Positions 34,380-42,076 of a stretch of DNA of 42,076 nucleotides are shown in pieces. The position numbers were made by a program, and so were the translations under genes. A model generated the notes under the pieces. It ran no database searches. It was given only the letters and a program-made list of their open reading frames with translations, and was not told where the DNA came from. Source of the DNA: Ancylomarina longa (GTDB taxonomy: Bacteria > Bacteroidota > Bacteroidia > Bacteroidales > Marinifilaceae); the NCBI RefSeq assembly GCF_003996985.1, contig NZ_RJJX01000028.1, forward strand, positions 1 through 42,076, given 5' to 3'. How positions within the stretch are numbered: the stretch's first letter is position 1; each line of letters opens with the position of its first letter.

Positions 34380-34395
34380 TTCGTAATATTACGAA
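34380..34395. promoter_or_regulatory. ArsR2 operator 1, perfect palindrome
   Basis: TTCGTAATATTACGAA is a perfect 16-bp palindrome ending 5 bp before the ATG of the ArsR gene at 34401. This position gives tight autoregulation. Confidence 0.75.
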
Positions 34396-34400
34396 TAGAT

Positions 34401-34700
34401 ATGAATTTAGAAACAGGTATAACCGAAAAGCAGCAAAGAATTGCTAGATATGCTAAAGCATTAGGACATCCGGTTCGCATGTATGTGATTGAGTTGCTTT
34501 CAAAACAAGCATGTTGTTATAGTAGTGATTTAACAGATGTGCTGCCTATTGCCAAATCAACACTATCACAACATTTAAAAGAATTAAAAGACGCAGGTCT
34601 TATTCAAGGCGAAATTGAATCTCCCAAAATTAAATACTGTATTAATAAAAAAAATTGGATAGAAGCCAAACAACTTTTTGAACAGCTCTTTAAGGTTTAA
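34401..34700 (+). CDS. ArsR-family repressor of the permease/ferredoxin cluster
   Basis: The 99-residue winged-helix protein has ALGHPVRMYVIELL, the recognition region IAKSTLSQHLKELKDAGLI and the wing GEIESPKIKYCI. Vicinal Cys38/Cys39 (QACCYSSDL) in the helix before the recognition helix, with Cys80 in the wing, could form a soft-metal or As(III) site unlike the CxC site of the mer regulator. The ATG at 34401 is chosen over a TTG at 34377, because that TTG would put the palindrome inside the gene. Two TTCG-N8-CGAA sites flank the gene. It probably controls itself and the cupin-permease genes. Confidence 0.85.
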   Translation: MNLETGITEKQQRIARYAKALGHPVRMYVIELLSKQACCYSSDLTDVLPIAKSTLSQHLKELKDAGLIQGEIESPKIKYCINKKNWIEAKQLFEQLFKV

Positions 34701-34717
34701 AAAATTTGCAAATATTA

Positions 34718-34733
34718 TTCGTATTTCTGCGAA
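34718..34733. promoter_or_regulatory. ArsR2 operator 2
   Basis: TTCGTATTTCTGCGAA keeps the TTCG-N8-CGAA frame of operator 1. It sits within a longer imperfect inverted repeat (ATTCGTATTTC...GAAATGCGAAT), in the gap before the cupin gene. Confidence 0.65.
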
Positions 34734-34907
34734 ATGCGAATGCTTGAAGTTTATTTTAAATTTGAAAGTGAAAAATTTTACAACAAAATGTAAGGAATAC
34801 AAATCGCCTGAAAAAGTAATAAAATGAAAACAGTTACTTATTAATATATTTCTTTAAAGAAAGCTTTATAAAAAAATTCTTGTTTGTAATAAAACTAAAA
34901 ATTGATC

Positions 34908-35219
34908 ATGGAAATTTTAGATTTTACCAAAATAGCCGGGTTTCCCTATGCAGAAAGACAAAAAAATGTGCTTTACAAAACCGATGATTTTAAAATTCGA
35001 ATTATCGATTTACCTGAAAATGGGACCATCTCCGAATGTGACATGATAGCACATGTGGTATTTGTTGTAATGTACGGGCAGGTTGATGTTACTGTGAATG
35101 GAAAAGAATATAGGCTTAGTGAAAAACAAAGTTTGGCTTCAGAACCCGCTACTTTTTCAATGAGAACCGAAAATGGAGCGAAACTAATGGGTATACAAAT
35201 TCAAAAACATGAAAAATAA
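34908..35219 (+). CDS. small cupin-domain protein
   Basis: The 103-residue protein fits a single cupin barrel. Its core is IAHVVFVVMYGQVDVTVNGKEYRL, with the GxxxxxxxG-type turn, followed by ASEPATFSMRTENGAKLMGIQI. The metal-binding His set is reduced: one His (in AHVVF) is clear. It may therefore bind a ligand rather than catalyse. The ATG at 34908 is used. It is the first gene after the second ArsR operator and ends 6 bp before the permease pair, so it belongs to the same transcript. Confidence 0.72.
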   Translation: MEILDFTKIAGFPYAERQKNVLYKTDDFKIRIIDLPENGTISECDMIAHVVFVVMYGQVDVTVNGKEYRLSEKQSLASEPATFSMRTENGAKLMGIQIQKHEK

Positions 35220-35225
35220 GACACT

Positions 35226-35705
35226 ATGAAATCTATGATGATACTTACGGTGGCACTTGTTGTCATTTCTTTTATTGCTGATCGAAAGAAAACACTAAAA
35301 GGAATTAAAAAAGGATTAAAGCAATTTCTGAAGATATTACCCACGCTTCTATCTGTGATTATCATTATAAGTATTGTTTTATTTTTCGTGTCTAATGAAT
35401 TTTTGATGGAATATCTAGGAAAAGGGGCTGGTTTGGGAGCTTATATATCAGCAGCAGCTATTGGTTCAATTTCCCTACTCCCAGGTTTTATTGCATACCC
35501 ACTTGCAGGAATATTGGTTAAATCAGGCGTAAGCTATTCGGTTATTGCTGTGTTTATTACCACCTTAATGATGATTGGAATTTTAACCATTCCCATCGAG
35601 GCAAAATACTTTGGCATGAAAACAACTTTGATCAGGAACACACTTAGTTTCTTCGGGGCTATTCTGGTTGGTGCAGTAATGGCATTTATTTACTATTTAA
35701 TTTAA
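35226..35705 (+). CDS. permease half A (DUF318/ArsP-like)
   Basis: The 159-residue membrane protein has four to five hydrophobic segments. A basic amphipathic stretch (DRKKTLKGIKKGLKQFLKI) precedes the main helices. GSISLLPGFIAYPLAGIL is a re-entrant-like Gly/Pro segment typical of the DUF318/UPF0718 permease group that includes the organoarsenical exporter ArsP. Family members are usually one chain of 300 residues or more with two similar halves. Here the halves are two genes separated by 5 bp. Export of a metalloid or thiol-bound metal is plausible, but the cargo is not known. Confidence 0.75.
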   Translation: MKSMMILTVALVVISFIADRKKTLKGIKKGLKQFLKILPTLLSVIIIISIVLFFVSNEFLMEYLGKGAGLGAYISAAAIGSISLLPGFIAYPLAGILVKSGVSYSVIAVFITTLMMIGILTIPIEAKYFGMKTTLIRNTLSFFGAILVGAVMAFIYYLI

Positions 35706-35710
35706 AATTT

Positions 35711-36244
35711 ATGAAAGCATTATTTAAAAAATATAAATTAGATATTCCGGTAATTATCGCTTTCGTAATTTTTACAGGAACTTCTTTCTATTTCCAGTTT
35801 AACCCGGGCATTCAAATATTTAAAACCAATTTTTGGATGTTTTTCAAAGAAATGATCATACTACTTCCTATGATGTTTATCTTGATTGGGCTTTTTGATG
35901 TATGGATTCCAAAAGAACGAATTCAAAAACATATAGGCGATACTTCGGGAATAAAAGGAATGCTATTAGTTATGCTTTTGGCGTTTATTCAAGCAGGACC
36001 ATTATATGCAGCTTTTCCGGTTGCTTATCTTTTATGGAAAAAAGGTTGTTCACCCGTAAATGTTTTCATATACATAAGTGCTTTTACGACTGCAAAAATC
36101 CCAATGCTTACTTTCGAGATAGGCTTTCTAGGTTTAAAATTTTCATTACTAAGAATATTAATAACGATCCCGGTATTTATTCTTATTGGAATAATTATGG
36201 GAAAATATTTTGAAAGAAATAATTGCAAAATTAATGAAGTATAA
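35711..36244 (+). CDS. permease half B (DUF318/ArsP-like)
   Basis: The 177-residue membrane protein has about five hydrophobic segments. IQKHIGDTSGIKGMLL and LAFIQAGPLYAAFPVAYLL mirror half A (YLGKGAGLGAY and GSISLLPGFIAYPLAGIL), consistent with the inverted-repeat halves of DUF318 permeases. One cysteine, Cys114 (KKGCSPV), lies next to a helix end. It most likely pairs with half A in a heteromeric transporter. A frameshift between the two is unlikely, because each has its own ATG and no frame continues through the junction. Confidence 0.75.
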   Translation: MKALFKKYKLDIPVIIAFVIFTGTSFYFQFNPGIQIFKTNFWMFFKEMIILLPMMFILIGLFDVWIPKERIQKHIGDTSGIKGMLLVMLLAFIQAGPLYAAFPVAYLLWKKGCSPVNVFIYISAFTTAKIPMLTFEIGFLGLKFSLLRILITIPVFILIGIIMGKYFERNNCKINEV

Positions 36245-36255
36245 AACGAATTATT

Positions 36256-36570
36256 ATGGCATGGTTAACAGATTATCCCAGAGAGAAGATTAATTGGTTT
36301 CCCACCATCGATCTTAGTAAATGTTTTAAATGCGGTATGTGTATGAACTGCGGTAAGCAAGTTTATACTTGGACAAAAGAAGGTCCTGTTGTTAGTAAAC
36401 CATTAGCTTGTGTAGTGGGCTGCACAACCTGCGCCAATCTTTGTAAAGGTGAAGCAATTTCTTTCCCCGATAAAAATGAGCTTCGGGCTTCGTACAAAAA
36501 GGAACACCTATGGGCAAAAGTTACCAAACAGATGAAAGCCGAAGGAAAATTAAACCCAACAAATCCATAA
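36256..36570 (+). CDS. ferredoxin-like protein with eight ordered cysteines
   Basis: The 104-residue protein has CFKCGMCMNC (Cys23, 26, 29, 32) and CVVGCTTCANLC (Cys52, 56, 59, 63). It should bind two iron-sulfur clusters, most likely 4Fe-4S. The first set has CxxCxxCxxC spacing and lacks the usual CP ending, which is unusual. A basic C-terminal tail (KKEHLWAKVTKQMKAEGK) may dock to a partner. There is no signal peptide. It follows permease half B by 11 bp, so electrons are probably delivered to a reaction tied to this transporter or to the downstream FmdE protein. Confidence 0.85.
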   Translation: MAWLTDYPREKINWFPTIDLSKCFKCGMCMNCGKQVYTWTKEGPVVSKPLACVVGCTTCANLCKGEAISFPDKNELRASYKKEHLWAKVTKQMKAEGKLNPTNP

Positions 36571-36598
36571 TTACAAAAGTTATACTTAATTATAAAAC

Positions 36599-36920
36599 AT
36601 GCAGCTATTGAACAGAGCGATCCGGCCCAAACAAGGGGCAACTAATCTGAAATTTCGTTAGATGCTATTTCGGGATGCAATAATGTTTTACTAAATCCTG
36701 CTGAATTACTGCTCGTTTCCCTGACAGCATAATATTCCGGGATATTAGAAATCCCTTATCATTCGGTTAAAATAGTTGTACATGATAAAAGGAATGAATC
36801 ATGTAAAAATTAATGACAATAAAAAAACTTAAAGTCTGGCATAAAAATATAGTAAAATCCGGAATCATCACCAATATGCTGGCAAAGGCGTGTACACTTC
36901 AAGACTTTATAATAAAATAA
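36599..36920 (+). pseudogene. decayed OsmC/Ohr-family gene
   Basis: No intact frame exists, but translated pieces resemble an OsmC-family protein in order. Frame 1 reads ISLDAISGCNNVLLNPAELLLVSLTA, stops at 36730-36732, and continues SGILEIPYHSVKIVVHDKR. A different frame (36828-36920) reads LKVWHKNIVKSGIITNMLAKAC before TAA. NPAELLLVSLTA fits the OsmC helix that leads to the first redox Cys (expected LTAC). The last piece fits the C-terminal block with the second Cys. At least two in-frame stops and one frameshift are needed. It accounts for the 364-bp gap inside the cluster. Confidence 0.55.
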
Positions 36921-36934
36921 TTTATTAGTAATAA

Positions 36935-38002
36935 ATGAAAAGAATATTAAACACCACAATATTGCTGTTCTTATTATCCAGTCTGCCATCTAAAGCGCAG
37001 GACAGTACTAATGTTTATAATTTTGACTTTCACAAAGTCAAGCCTATTGTACAAATATTTGGTACAGCATCTTATAACTTCGATGAAAATAAATATGAGT
37101 ATAGTTTTAGTCGTGCACATATAGGATTTCAATATCAATTTAACGCAAAATGGAATGCGAAAATTATTCTTGATCGTGGCAGGTCAACTTCTGTTGGAAA
37201 AATTACGGTAAGCGATTCTGCCGGTAATAAATTCAATATTGAGAATACTTCAAAAGAAGGTTCATATTATACTATGTGGCTGAAATTTGCCAGTTTGCAG
37301 TGGAAAGTAAATGATAAACTGACACTTGAAGGTGGAGCCATTTTACAAAATCATTACATTACCATGGAACGTTTTTGGGGCTTGCGTTATGTTGCTCAAA
37401 CCTTTCAAGATTTGTACTGGCATATACCAAGTAGCGATTTAGGGTTTATAGCTTATTATAAATTCAATAAGTTTTTTTCTGTTGATGCTGCTATAACCAA
37501 TGGAGAAGGTTCACGTGTAAAACAAGATTCTTTTGGGAAAGTAAAAATTGCCGGCGGAATAGATATTAATCCTTCTCAGAAAATTCAGACAAGAATTTTT
37601 TATCACAACAAACAATCTGGAATAAATAATTCAGCTGCGGAGCAATTGCTTTCTGCATTTATCGGATATAAACCAACTGATAAATCTCGTATTGGCAGCG
37701 AATTTAACTACATGAAAAATCTTGACAATACTGATGGCCTCAAAAGCTATGGATTCTCCCTCTATACAGCCTATCATATAACCAGGAAAACAGAACTATT
37801 TACTCGCTTTGATAGATTGTTATATAACATTACTGAAAATACCAATGGAAATATAATGGGTGATGGAAATACATTAATGGGAGGCCTCTCTTTTGCTCCT
37901 GTAAAAGGAGTTAAACTTTCAATGAATTACCAAGGATGGTTACCCGATGACAATGTAAAACCTCAAAACCGAATTTTATTTAATATGGAATATAAATTTT
38001 AA
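36935..38002 (+). CDS. outer-membrane beta-barrel (porin-like) protein
   Basis: The 355-residue protein has a signal peptide (MKRILNTTILLFLLSSLPSKAQ). It then has alternating amphipathic strands with aromatic girdles (YSFSRAHIGFQYQFNAKWNAKI, RTRIFYHNK-type segments) and ends in the outer-membrane targeting strand NRILFNMEYKF with terminal Phe. It is of the phosphate-selective-porin/DUF-type barrel class; the substrate cannot be told. It lies 12 bp before the FmdE-like gene and 14 bp after the OsmC remnant. Together with the inner-membrane permease it could form a path across both membranes. Confidence 0.8.
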   Translation: MKRILNTTILLFLLSSLPSKAQDSTNVYNFDFHKVKPIVQIFGTASYNFDENKYEYSFSRAHIGFQYQFNAKWNAKIILDRGRSTSVGKITVSDSAGNKFNIENTSKEGSYYTMWLKFASLQWKVNDKLTLEGGAILQNHYITMERFWGLRYVAQTFQDLYWHIPSSDLGFIAYYKFNKFFSVDAAITNGEGSRVKQDSFGKVKIAGGIDINPSQKIQTRIFYHNKQSGINNSAAEQLLSAFIGYKPTDKSRIGSEFNYMKNLDNTDGLKSYGFSLYTAYHITRKTELFTRFDRLLYNITENTNGNIMGDGNTLMGGLSFAPVKGVKLSMNYQGWLPDDNVKPQNRILFNMEYKF

Positions 38003-38014
38003 AAAATTAGTATT

Positions 38015-38659
38015 ATGAAAACACAAAAATTTCAAGTACCTGAATGGGCTTATGAGTTTCATGGCCATCAATGTCCATTTATGCCTATTGGATACCGTAT
38101 GGGAACAGTGGCAATGGAAAAACTAGGTATTGAACGTTGCAAAGATCACGAAATGCACGTATTGTCTGAAATGGGTGTAGGCCATCCTCAGGGATGTATG
38201 CAGGATGGAATTATGTCTGCCACATCAGCCACTTTCGGCAAGGGAATGATGGAGAAATTGCATTACGGCAAAGTAGCAGCTACGTTCTGTTATCCTAACA
38301 AGGGTGCAGTACGCATTGTTCTTAATAACAACTTTCAGGATAAGCTTGCTCCTCATGAGTTCTTCACCTACCGCAAAAAAGGAATTGAACCTTCACAAAT
38401 ACCTGCCGAAGTTCGTCAAAACATCATTAATATGGTACTAAATGCACCGATTGACGAATTATTTACCATCGAAATGTTGCCTGATTTTGTATATAAACCG
38501 ATGAAAGGCTCTTTTGCTAAAGCCAAATGTGAAGTATGTGGCGAATATACTTTTGAACGCTACTTAAGGGTAAAAGATGGTAAAAAAACTTGTATCCCCT
38601 GCTCTAATCAGGAACCATCGGAACATGTATTTTATCACCCGATAGCAAAAAATAAATAA
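38015..38659 (+). CDS. FmdE-family protein with C-terminal zinc ribbon
   Basis: The 214-residue protein has the FmdE core: FHGHQCPFMPIGYRMG (His16, His18, Cys20), then PQGCMQDGIMSATSATFGKG with Cys61, matching the family's C...DxIQxxTGxTFGKG block. A zinc ribbon follows (Cys172, Cys175, Cys193, Cys196). FmdE was named from the molybdenum formylmethanofuran dehydrogenase operon of methanogens, but bacterial members have no proven role and are often found near metal transporters. There is no signal peptide. It is the last gene of the permease/ferredoxin cluster. Confidence 0.88.
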   Translation: MKTQKFQVPEWAYEFHGHQCPFMPIGYRMGTVAMEKLGIERCKDHEMHVLSEMGVGHPQGCMQDGIMSATSATFGKGMMEKLHYGKVAATFCYPNKGAVRIVLNNNFQDKLAPHEFFTYRKKGIEPSQIPAEVRQNIINMVLNAPIDELFTIEMLPDFVYKPMKGSFAKAKCEVCGEYTFERYLRVKDGKKTCIPCSNQEPSEHVFYHPIAKNK

Positions 38660-38789
38660 AGATTCATTAAGGATGAATGGGATCAAAAACAAAACTTGGG
38701 GATCAAATATTTATTTTATTTCTGCACCAACTTTTCGAATTGATCCGTATTCAAGGATCAGGAGATTTTGTTAATTGCTCCAAAAAAAC

Positions 38790-38825
38790 AAAGCCCTCAT
38801 AAACATTGCTGTTCATGAGGGCTTT
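38790..38825 (-). terminator. terminator of the tRNA-Leu/tRNA-Gly transcript
   Basis: On the minus strand AAAGCCCTCAT pairs with ATGAGGGCTTT and is followed by a T-rich run. It begins 2 bp past the tRNA-Leu 3' end. Confidence 0.9.
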
Positions 38826-38827
38826 TG

Positions 38828-38911
38828 TACCCGGGGCGGGACTTGAACCCGCACGGCCTAATGGCCACTGGATTTTAAGTCCAGCGTGTCTACCAATTCC
38901 ACCACCTGGGC
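38828..38911 (-). tRNA. tRNA-Leu(UAA)
   Basis: This 84-nt tRNA has a long variable arm (TGGCCATTAGGCCGT). It starts GCCCAGGTGGTGGAATTGG, has anticodon loop CTTAAAA and T-arm GCGGGTTCAAGTCCCGC. The acceptor stem has one A-C mismatch (position 5 with 68). CCA is not encoded. Confidence 0.95.
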
Positions 38912-38928
38912 ATCCTAAAAAGGATTTG

Positions 38929-39001
38929 AGCGAGAAACGAGACTCGAACTCGCGACCCCAACCTTGGCAAGGTTGTGCTCTACCAACTGAGCTATTCTCG
39001 C
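38929..39001 (-). tRNA. tRNA-Gly(GCC)
   Basis: This 73-nt cloverleaf has acceptor GCGAGAA/TTCTCGC, anticodon loop TTGCCAA and T-arm GCGAGTTCGAGTCTCGT. It lies 17 bp upstream of tRNA-Leu on the same strand, so the two form one transcript. Confidence 0.95.
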
Positions 39002-39213
39002 ATTAACAAAAGAACCGTTGTTCTCTCAATTGCGATGCAAATATATACGTATTTTTTGATTCTGCAAAAGAAAAAAAACTTTTCACCTGTTTTTTTTTTA
39101 ATCATCATAAGAGCCATTACAATTCTTCCTTTTCTGATACTCTGAATTTCAGGCACTAGCTAACAAAAGCCTTTAAAAATGGGGTAATGAAAAATTATCA
39201 TGTTTTTTATTCT

Positions 39214-41829
39214 TTAAATTCCGGAGATCTTTTTGATCTCATTTAATTTATTCAAAGCTTCAAGAGGAGTCAGATTATTGATGTCCATGTCCTTTATCTC
39301 ATTTCTAATTTGCAATAAAACAGGATCGTCGAGTTGAAAGAAACTCATTTGATAACCTTCCCTTTGCTGGGCAATTTCACCAACCGGCTTCGCTAAATCA
39401 TCAGCACCTTGTTTTCCTTCTAATTGAATTAATATTTCATCTGCACGTTTCACCACAGATTTAGGCATTCCAGCCATTCGCGCTACATGAATTCCAAAAC
39501 TATGATTGGAGCCACCGGGAATTAGCTTCCTCAGAAAAATAACTTTATTATTCACCTCCTTCACCGAAACATTAAAGTTTTTAACCCTCGAAAAAGATTT
39601 TTCCATTTCATTCAGCTCATGATAATGAGTTGCAAAAAGAGTTTTGGCTTTAGATTTTGGATGTTCATGAATGTATTCCACAATTGACCAAGCTATGGAT
39701 ATTCCATCGTAAGTACTGGTTCCTCTTCCCAATTCGTCCAGTAATATCAAACTTCTCGAGGATAAATTATTCAGGATGCTGGCTGCTTCATTCATCTCCA
39801 CCATAAAAGTAGATTCGCCTAAAGATATATTATCAGATGCTCCTACTCGGGTAAAAATCTTATCTACGTAACCAATCTTTGCTTCCTGTGCAGGAACAAA
39901 ACTCCCAATTTGAGCCATTAGAACAATCAAAGCAGTTTGTCTAAGCAGAGCTGATTTTCCAGCCATATTCGGTCCGGTAACAATAATAACCTGTTGATTA
40001 TCATTATCGAGATAAACATCGTTGGCTATATATTTTTCATCAATTGCCAATTGTTTTTCAATTACCGGATGCCTTCCTTGCTTGATATTAATTACCTGAG
40101 AGTCGTTCATCTCCGGGCAAGTATAATTATTCTCCCTGGCCAATTTTGAAAAGGCTAACAGACAATCCAGACGAGCTATTAATGATGCATTCAATTGAAT
40201 AGAAGTAATATAATCAGCAATACCCAAAACCAATTCATTATACAAGCGAGTCTCCAGAGCTAATATTTTCTCTTCGGCACCCAAAATTTTCTCCTCATAC
40301 TCCTTCAATTCCTGAGTAATATATCTCTCTGCACTTACCAAGGTCTGCTTCCGAATCCATTCCTCCGGAACCTTATCCTTATGAGTATTTCTTACTTCGA
40401 TATAATAACCAAACACATTATTGAACCCAATTTTCAGAGAAGGAATTCCTGTTCTTTCACTTTCCCGAACCTGCATCTGAAGCAGATAATCTTTCCCCGA
40501 AAAGGCAATTTTCCTCAATTCATCTAAATCAGCAGAAACACCATCCGCAATTACTCCGCCTTTACTCACCATATTTGGTGGATCGGCCTGAATTCCATTC
40601 TCTATTTTTTCACGAACATTCAAACAGGGATTTAACTGTTCCCCTATTTTAATCAGGCCGTCATTTCCACTATCCAAACAAAAATTCCGGATAGGCTCAA
40701 TGGCAATCAATGCATTTTTTAATTGTATTATTTCCCTCGGACTTACTCTTGCTACTGCTACCTTTGAGATAATCCTCTCCAAATCTCCAATCTGTCGAAT
40801 CTCATCTTCAATAGTTAAGGATTCTTTTTCCTTTTTATAAAAGAATTTTACAACATCAAGTCTGCTATTTATTCTGGTAATATCTTTAAGCGGTAGAGCA
40901 ATCCACCGTTTCAATAAGCGTGCTCCCATCGGACTTAAGGTTCTATCCATGATCTGCGAAAGCGTTTTAGCACCATCATTAATAACGCCAAAAAGTTCCA
41001 GATTACGAACCGTAAATTTATCCAACCACACATAACAATCTTCTTCTATCCTTGATAGATTTGTAACATGAGCAGCCTGACCATGTTTGGTAAAGTCTAA
41101 ATATTGCAAAACCGCACCCGAAGCAATAATACCATTTCGCAAGTTTTCAATACCAAATCCTTTAAGCGAAGTAGTTTCGAAATGACGCAATAAACGATCT
41201 TTTGCAGCACTTTCAGTAAAAACCCAATCGTCCATGGTGAAAGTGTAGAACTTTCCTCCAAACAACTCATGAAATAACTTTTCCTTTCCTTTCTGATATA
41301 AAACCTCTTTAGGCTGAAAATTTCCAAGTAGCTTATCGATGTATTCAAAACTTCCCTCTGCAGTAAGAAATTCTCCTGTTGAAGCATCTAAGAACGCAAT
41401 TCCTGCAGATTTTTTCTCTAAATGAATACAGGCCAAAAAATTATTCTCACGATATTCCAGCACATTATCATTATAGGAAACCCCAGGAGTCACCAATTCT
41501 ATAATTCCTCGTTTCACCAATTTCTTAGTCTTCTTCGGATCTTCTAACTGCTCGCAAATTGCCACACGCATTCCAGCTCGGACTAACTTTGGTAAATAAG
41601 TATCTACTGCATGATGTGGAAAACCAGCTAGCTCGACATAAGATGCAGATCCATTCGCTCGTTTTGTAAGTGTTATTCCTAATATTTCTGAGGCTCGAAT
41701 AGCGTCTCTCTCAAATGTCTCGTAAAAATCACCAACCCGAAAAAGCAATATTGCATCAGGATGTTTTTCTTTCATCTGATAATATTGCTTCATTAAGGGA
41801 GTTTCAACCGCTCTTTTATGATTTACCAA
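39214..41829 (-). CDS. mutS: DNA mismatch repair protein MutS
   Basis: The 871-residue ATPase recognises mismatches. The N-terminal mismatch-contact motif is [10 protein letters not shown] (Phe35, Glu37). Connector, lever and clamp domains follow (about 130-560). The ATPase has Walker [14 protein letters not shown], Walker [13 protein letters not shown] and the [12 protein letters not shown] signature. The helix-turn-helix region HVARMAGMP and a short C-terminal dimerisation tail close the protein. The start is taken as TTG at 41829, since the conserved ETPLMKQY lies at residues 9-16 and the next ATG (41793) would cut into it. It has no co-directional neighbour. Confidence 0.97.
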   Translation of the reverse strand: MVNHKRAVETPLMKQYYQMKEKHPDAILLFRVGDFYETFERDAIRASEILGITLTKRANGSASYVELAGFPHHAVDTYLPKLVRAGMRVAICEQLEDPKKTKKLVKRGIIELVTPGVSYNDNVLEYRENNFLACIHLEKKSAGIAFLDASTGEFLTAEGSFEYIDKLLGNFQPKEVLYQKGKEKLFHELFGGKFYTFTMDDWVFTESAAKDRLLRHFETTSLKGFGIENLRNGIIASGAVLQYLDFTKHGQAAHVTNLSRIEEDCYVWLDKFTVRNLELFGVINDGAKTLSQIMDRTLSPMGARLLKRWIALPLKDITRINSRLDVVKFFYKKEKESLTIEDEIRQIGDLERIISKVAVARVSPREIIQLKNALIAIEPIRNFCLDSGNDGLIKIGEQLNPCLNVREKIENGIQADPPNMVSKGGVIADGVSADLDELRKIAFSGKDYLLQMQVRESERTGIPSLKIGFNNVFGYYIEVRNTHKDKVPEEWIRKQTLVSAERYITQELKEYEEKILGAEEKILALETRLYNELVLGIADYITSIQLNASLIARLDCLLAFSKLARENNYTCPEMNDSQVINIKQGRHPVIEKQLAIDEKYIANDVYLDNDNQQVIIVTGPNMAGKSALLRQTALIVLMAQIGSFVPAQEAKIGYVDKIFTRVGASDNISLGESTFMVEMNEAASILNNLSSRSLILLDELGRGTSTYDGISIAWSIVEYIHEHPKSKAKTLFATHYHELNEMEKSFSRVKNFNVSVKEVNNKVIFLRKLIPGGSNHSFGIHVARMAGMPKSVVKRADEILIQLEGKQGADDLAKPVGEIAQQREGYQMSFFQLDDPVLLQIRNEIKDMDINNLTPLEALNKLNEIKKISGI

Positions 41830-42076
41830 GGGAAATATATTTTAATTTACTTCATTTTCTATCTACAACGAACAAATATACTCATTCCTTTATAATAGAT
41901 TTGAAATTATAGATTGTAGATTATAGACCAATCCTGTCCTAAACGTTTTTCCACTATCATTATCTCAACCTAGAATCGCACATTTCAGTGGTATTTAAGT
42001 CATATTCTAAAATAGCACCCCCTGGATTGCAATTATAGGCTTTGGTTTTGGTTGATCAAAAGGTTCATCGAGCCAT

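Noticed and set aside
38806-39006. Plus-strand frame over tRNA-Leu and tRNA-Gly
   Set aside because: It is an antisense shadow of two clear tRNAs.
42007-42076. Possible C-terminus of a minus-strand gene entering from the right edge (WLDEPFDQPKPKP)
   Set aside because: Only 22 codons are visible and the other frames are similarly short; not enough to call a gene.

Overview
This 42 kb, AT-rich window looks like a chromosome segment of a Bacteroidota bacterium, probably Bacteroidales/Marinilabiliales-like. The reasons are TonB-dependent receptor biology, promoter words of the TAnnTTTG type, DUF4922/DUF1460/golvesin-amidase proteins, a long NagB-PIG-L fusion and an AmpG-type transporter beside MurK/MurQ. 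The genus is a guess. No ribosomal RNA, integrase, transposase or CRISPR array is visible.

Region 1 (about 0.8-16.7 kb) is a peptidoglycan turnover and salvage locus. On the minus strand, in transcription order, are a NagB-PIG-L fusion, a secreted amidase with a golvesin-like domain, a family 2 glycosyltransferase, a DUF1460 lipoprotein (NlpC/P60-like), a DUF4922 HIT/GalT-like protein, a GNAT protein, a SpoIID-type transglycosylase, an AmpG-like permease and a short SGNH esterase. Divergent from these are MurK (MurNAc kinase) and MurQ (MurNAc-6-P etherase), followed by a convergent GntR/FCD regulator. The divergent promoter region carries two identical 13-bp words, TAATACATGTTAC, which I propose as the regulator's operators.

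Region 2 (17-27 kb) is mostly housekeeping: an M20 dipeptidase, a DUF3109 cysteine-cluster protein, phosphoglycerate mutase GpmI, three identical tRNA-Phe genes around an S41 protease lipoprotein, an M16 protease, an O-methyltransferase, a histidine phosphatase, SelD and a YedF-type DsrE protein.

Region 3 (27.3-38.7 kb) is an accessory metal/metalloid block. It starts with a small Cys-motif protein and a TonB receptor with the CPNRM (CxxxM) copper signature. Next is a mercury operon (CadC-like ArsR, MerTP, MerA) with three copies of a 20-bp operator. Last is a second ArsR-controlled set: cupin, permease split into two genes, eight-cysteine ferredoxin, decayed OsmC pseudogene, outer-membrane barrel and FmdE protein. 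I cannot assign this last set to a known pathway, and it is the best candidate here for an undescribed system.

Region 4 (38.8-42 kb) holds tRNA-Leu(UAA), tRNA-Gly(GCC) and mutS.

Two non-coding stretches (421-630 and 33420-33627) are degenerate tandem arrays with an almost exact 21-bp period but unrelated unit sequences. Other intergenic gaps hold clusters of palindromes. All of this was read by eye; no homology search was run.
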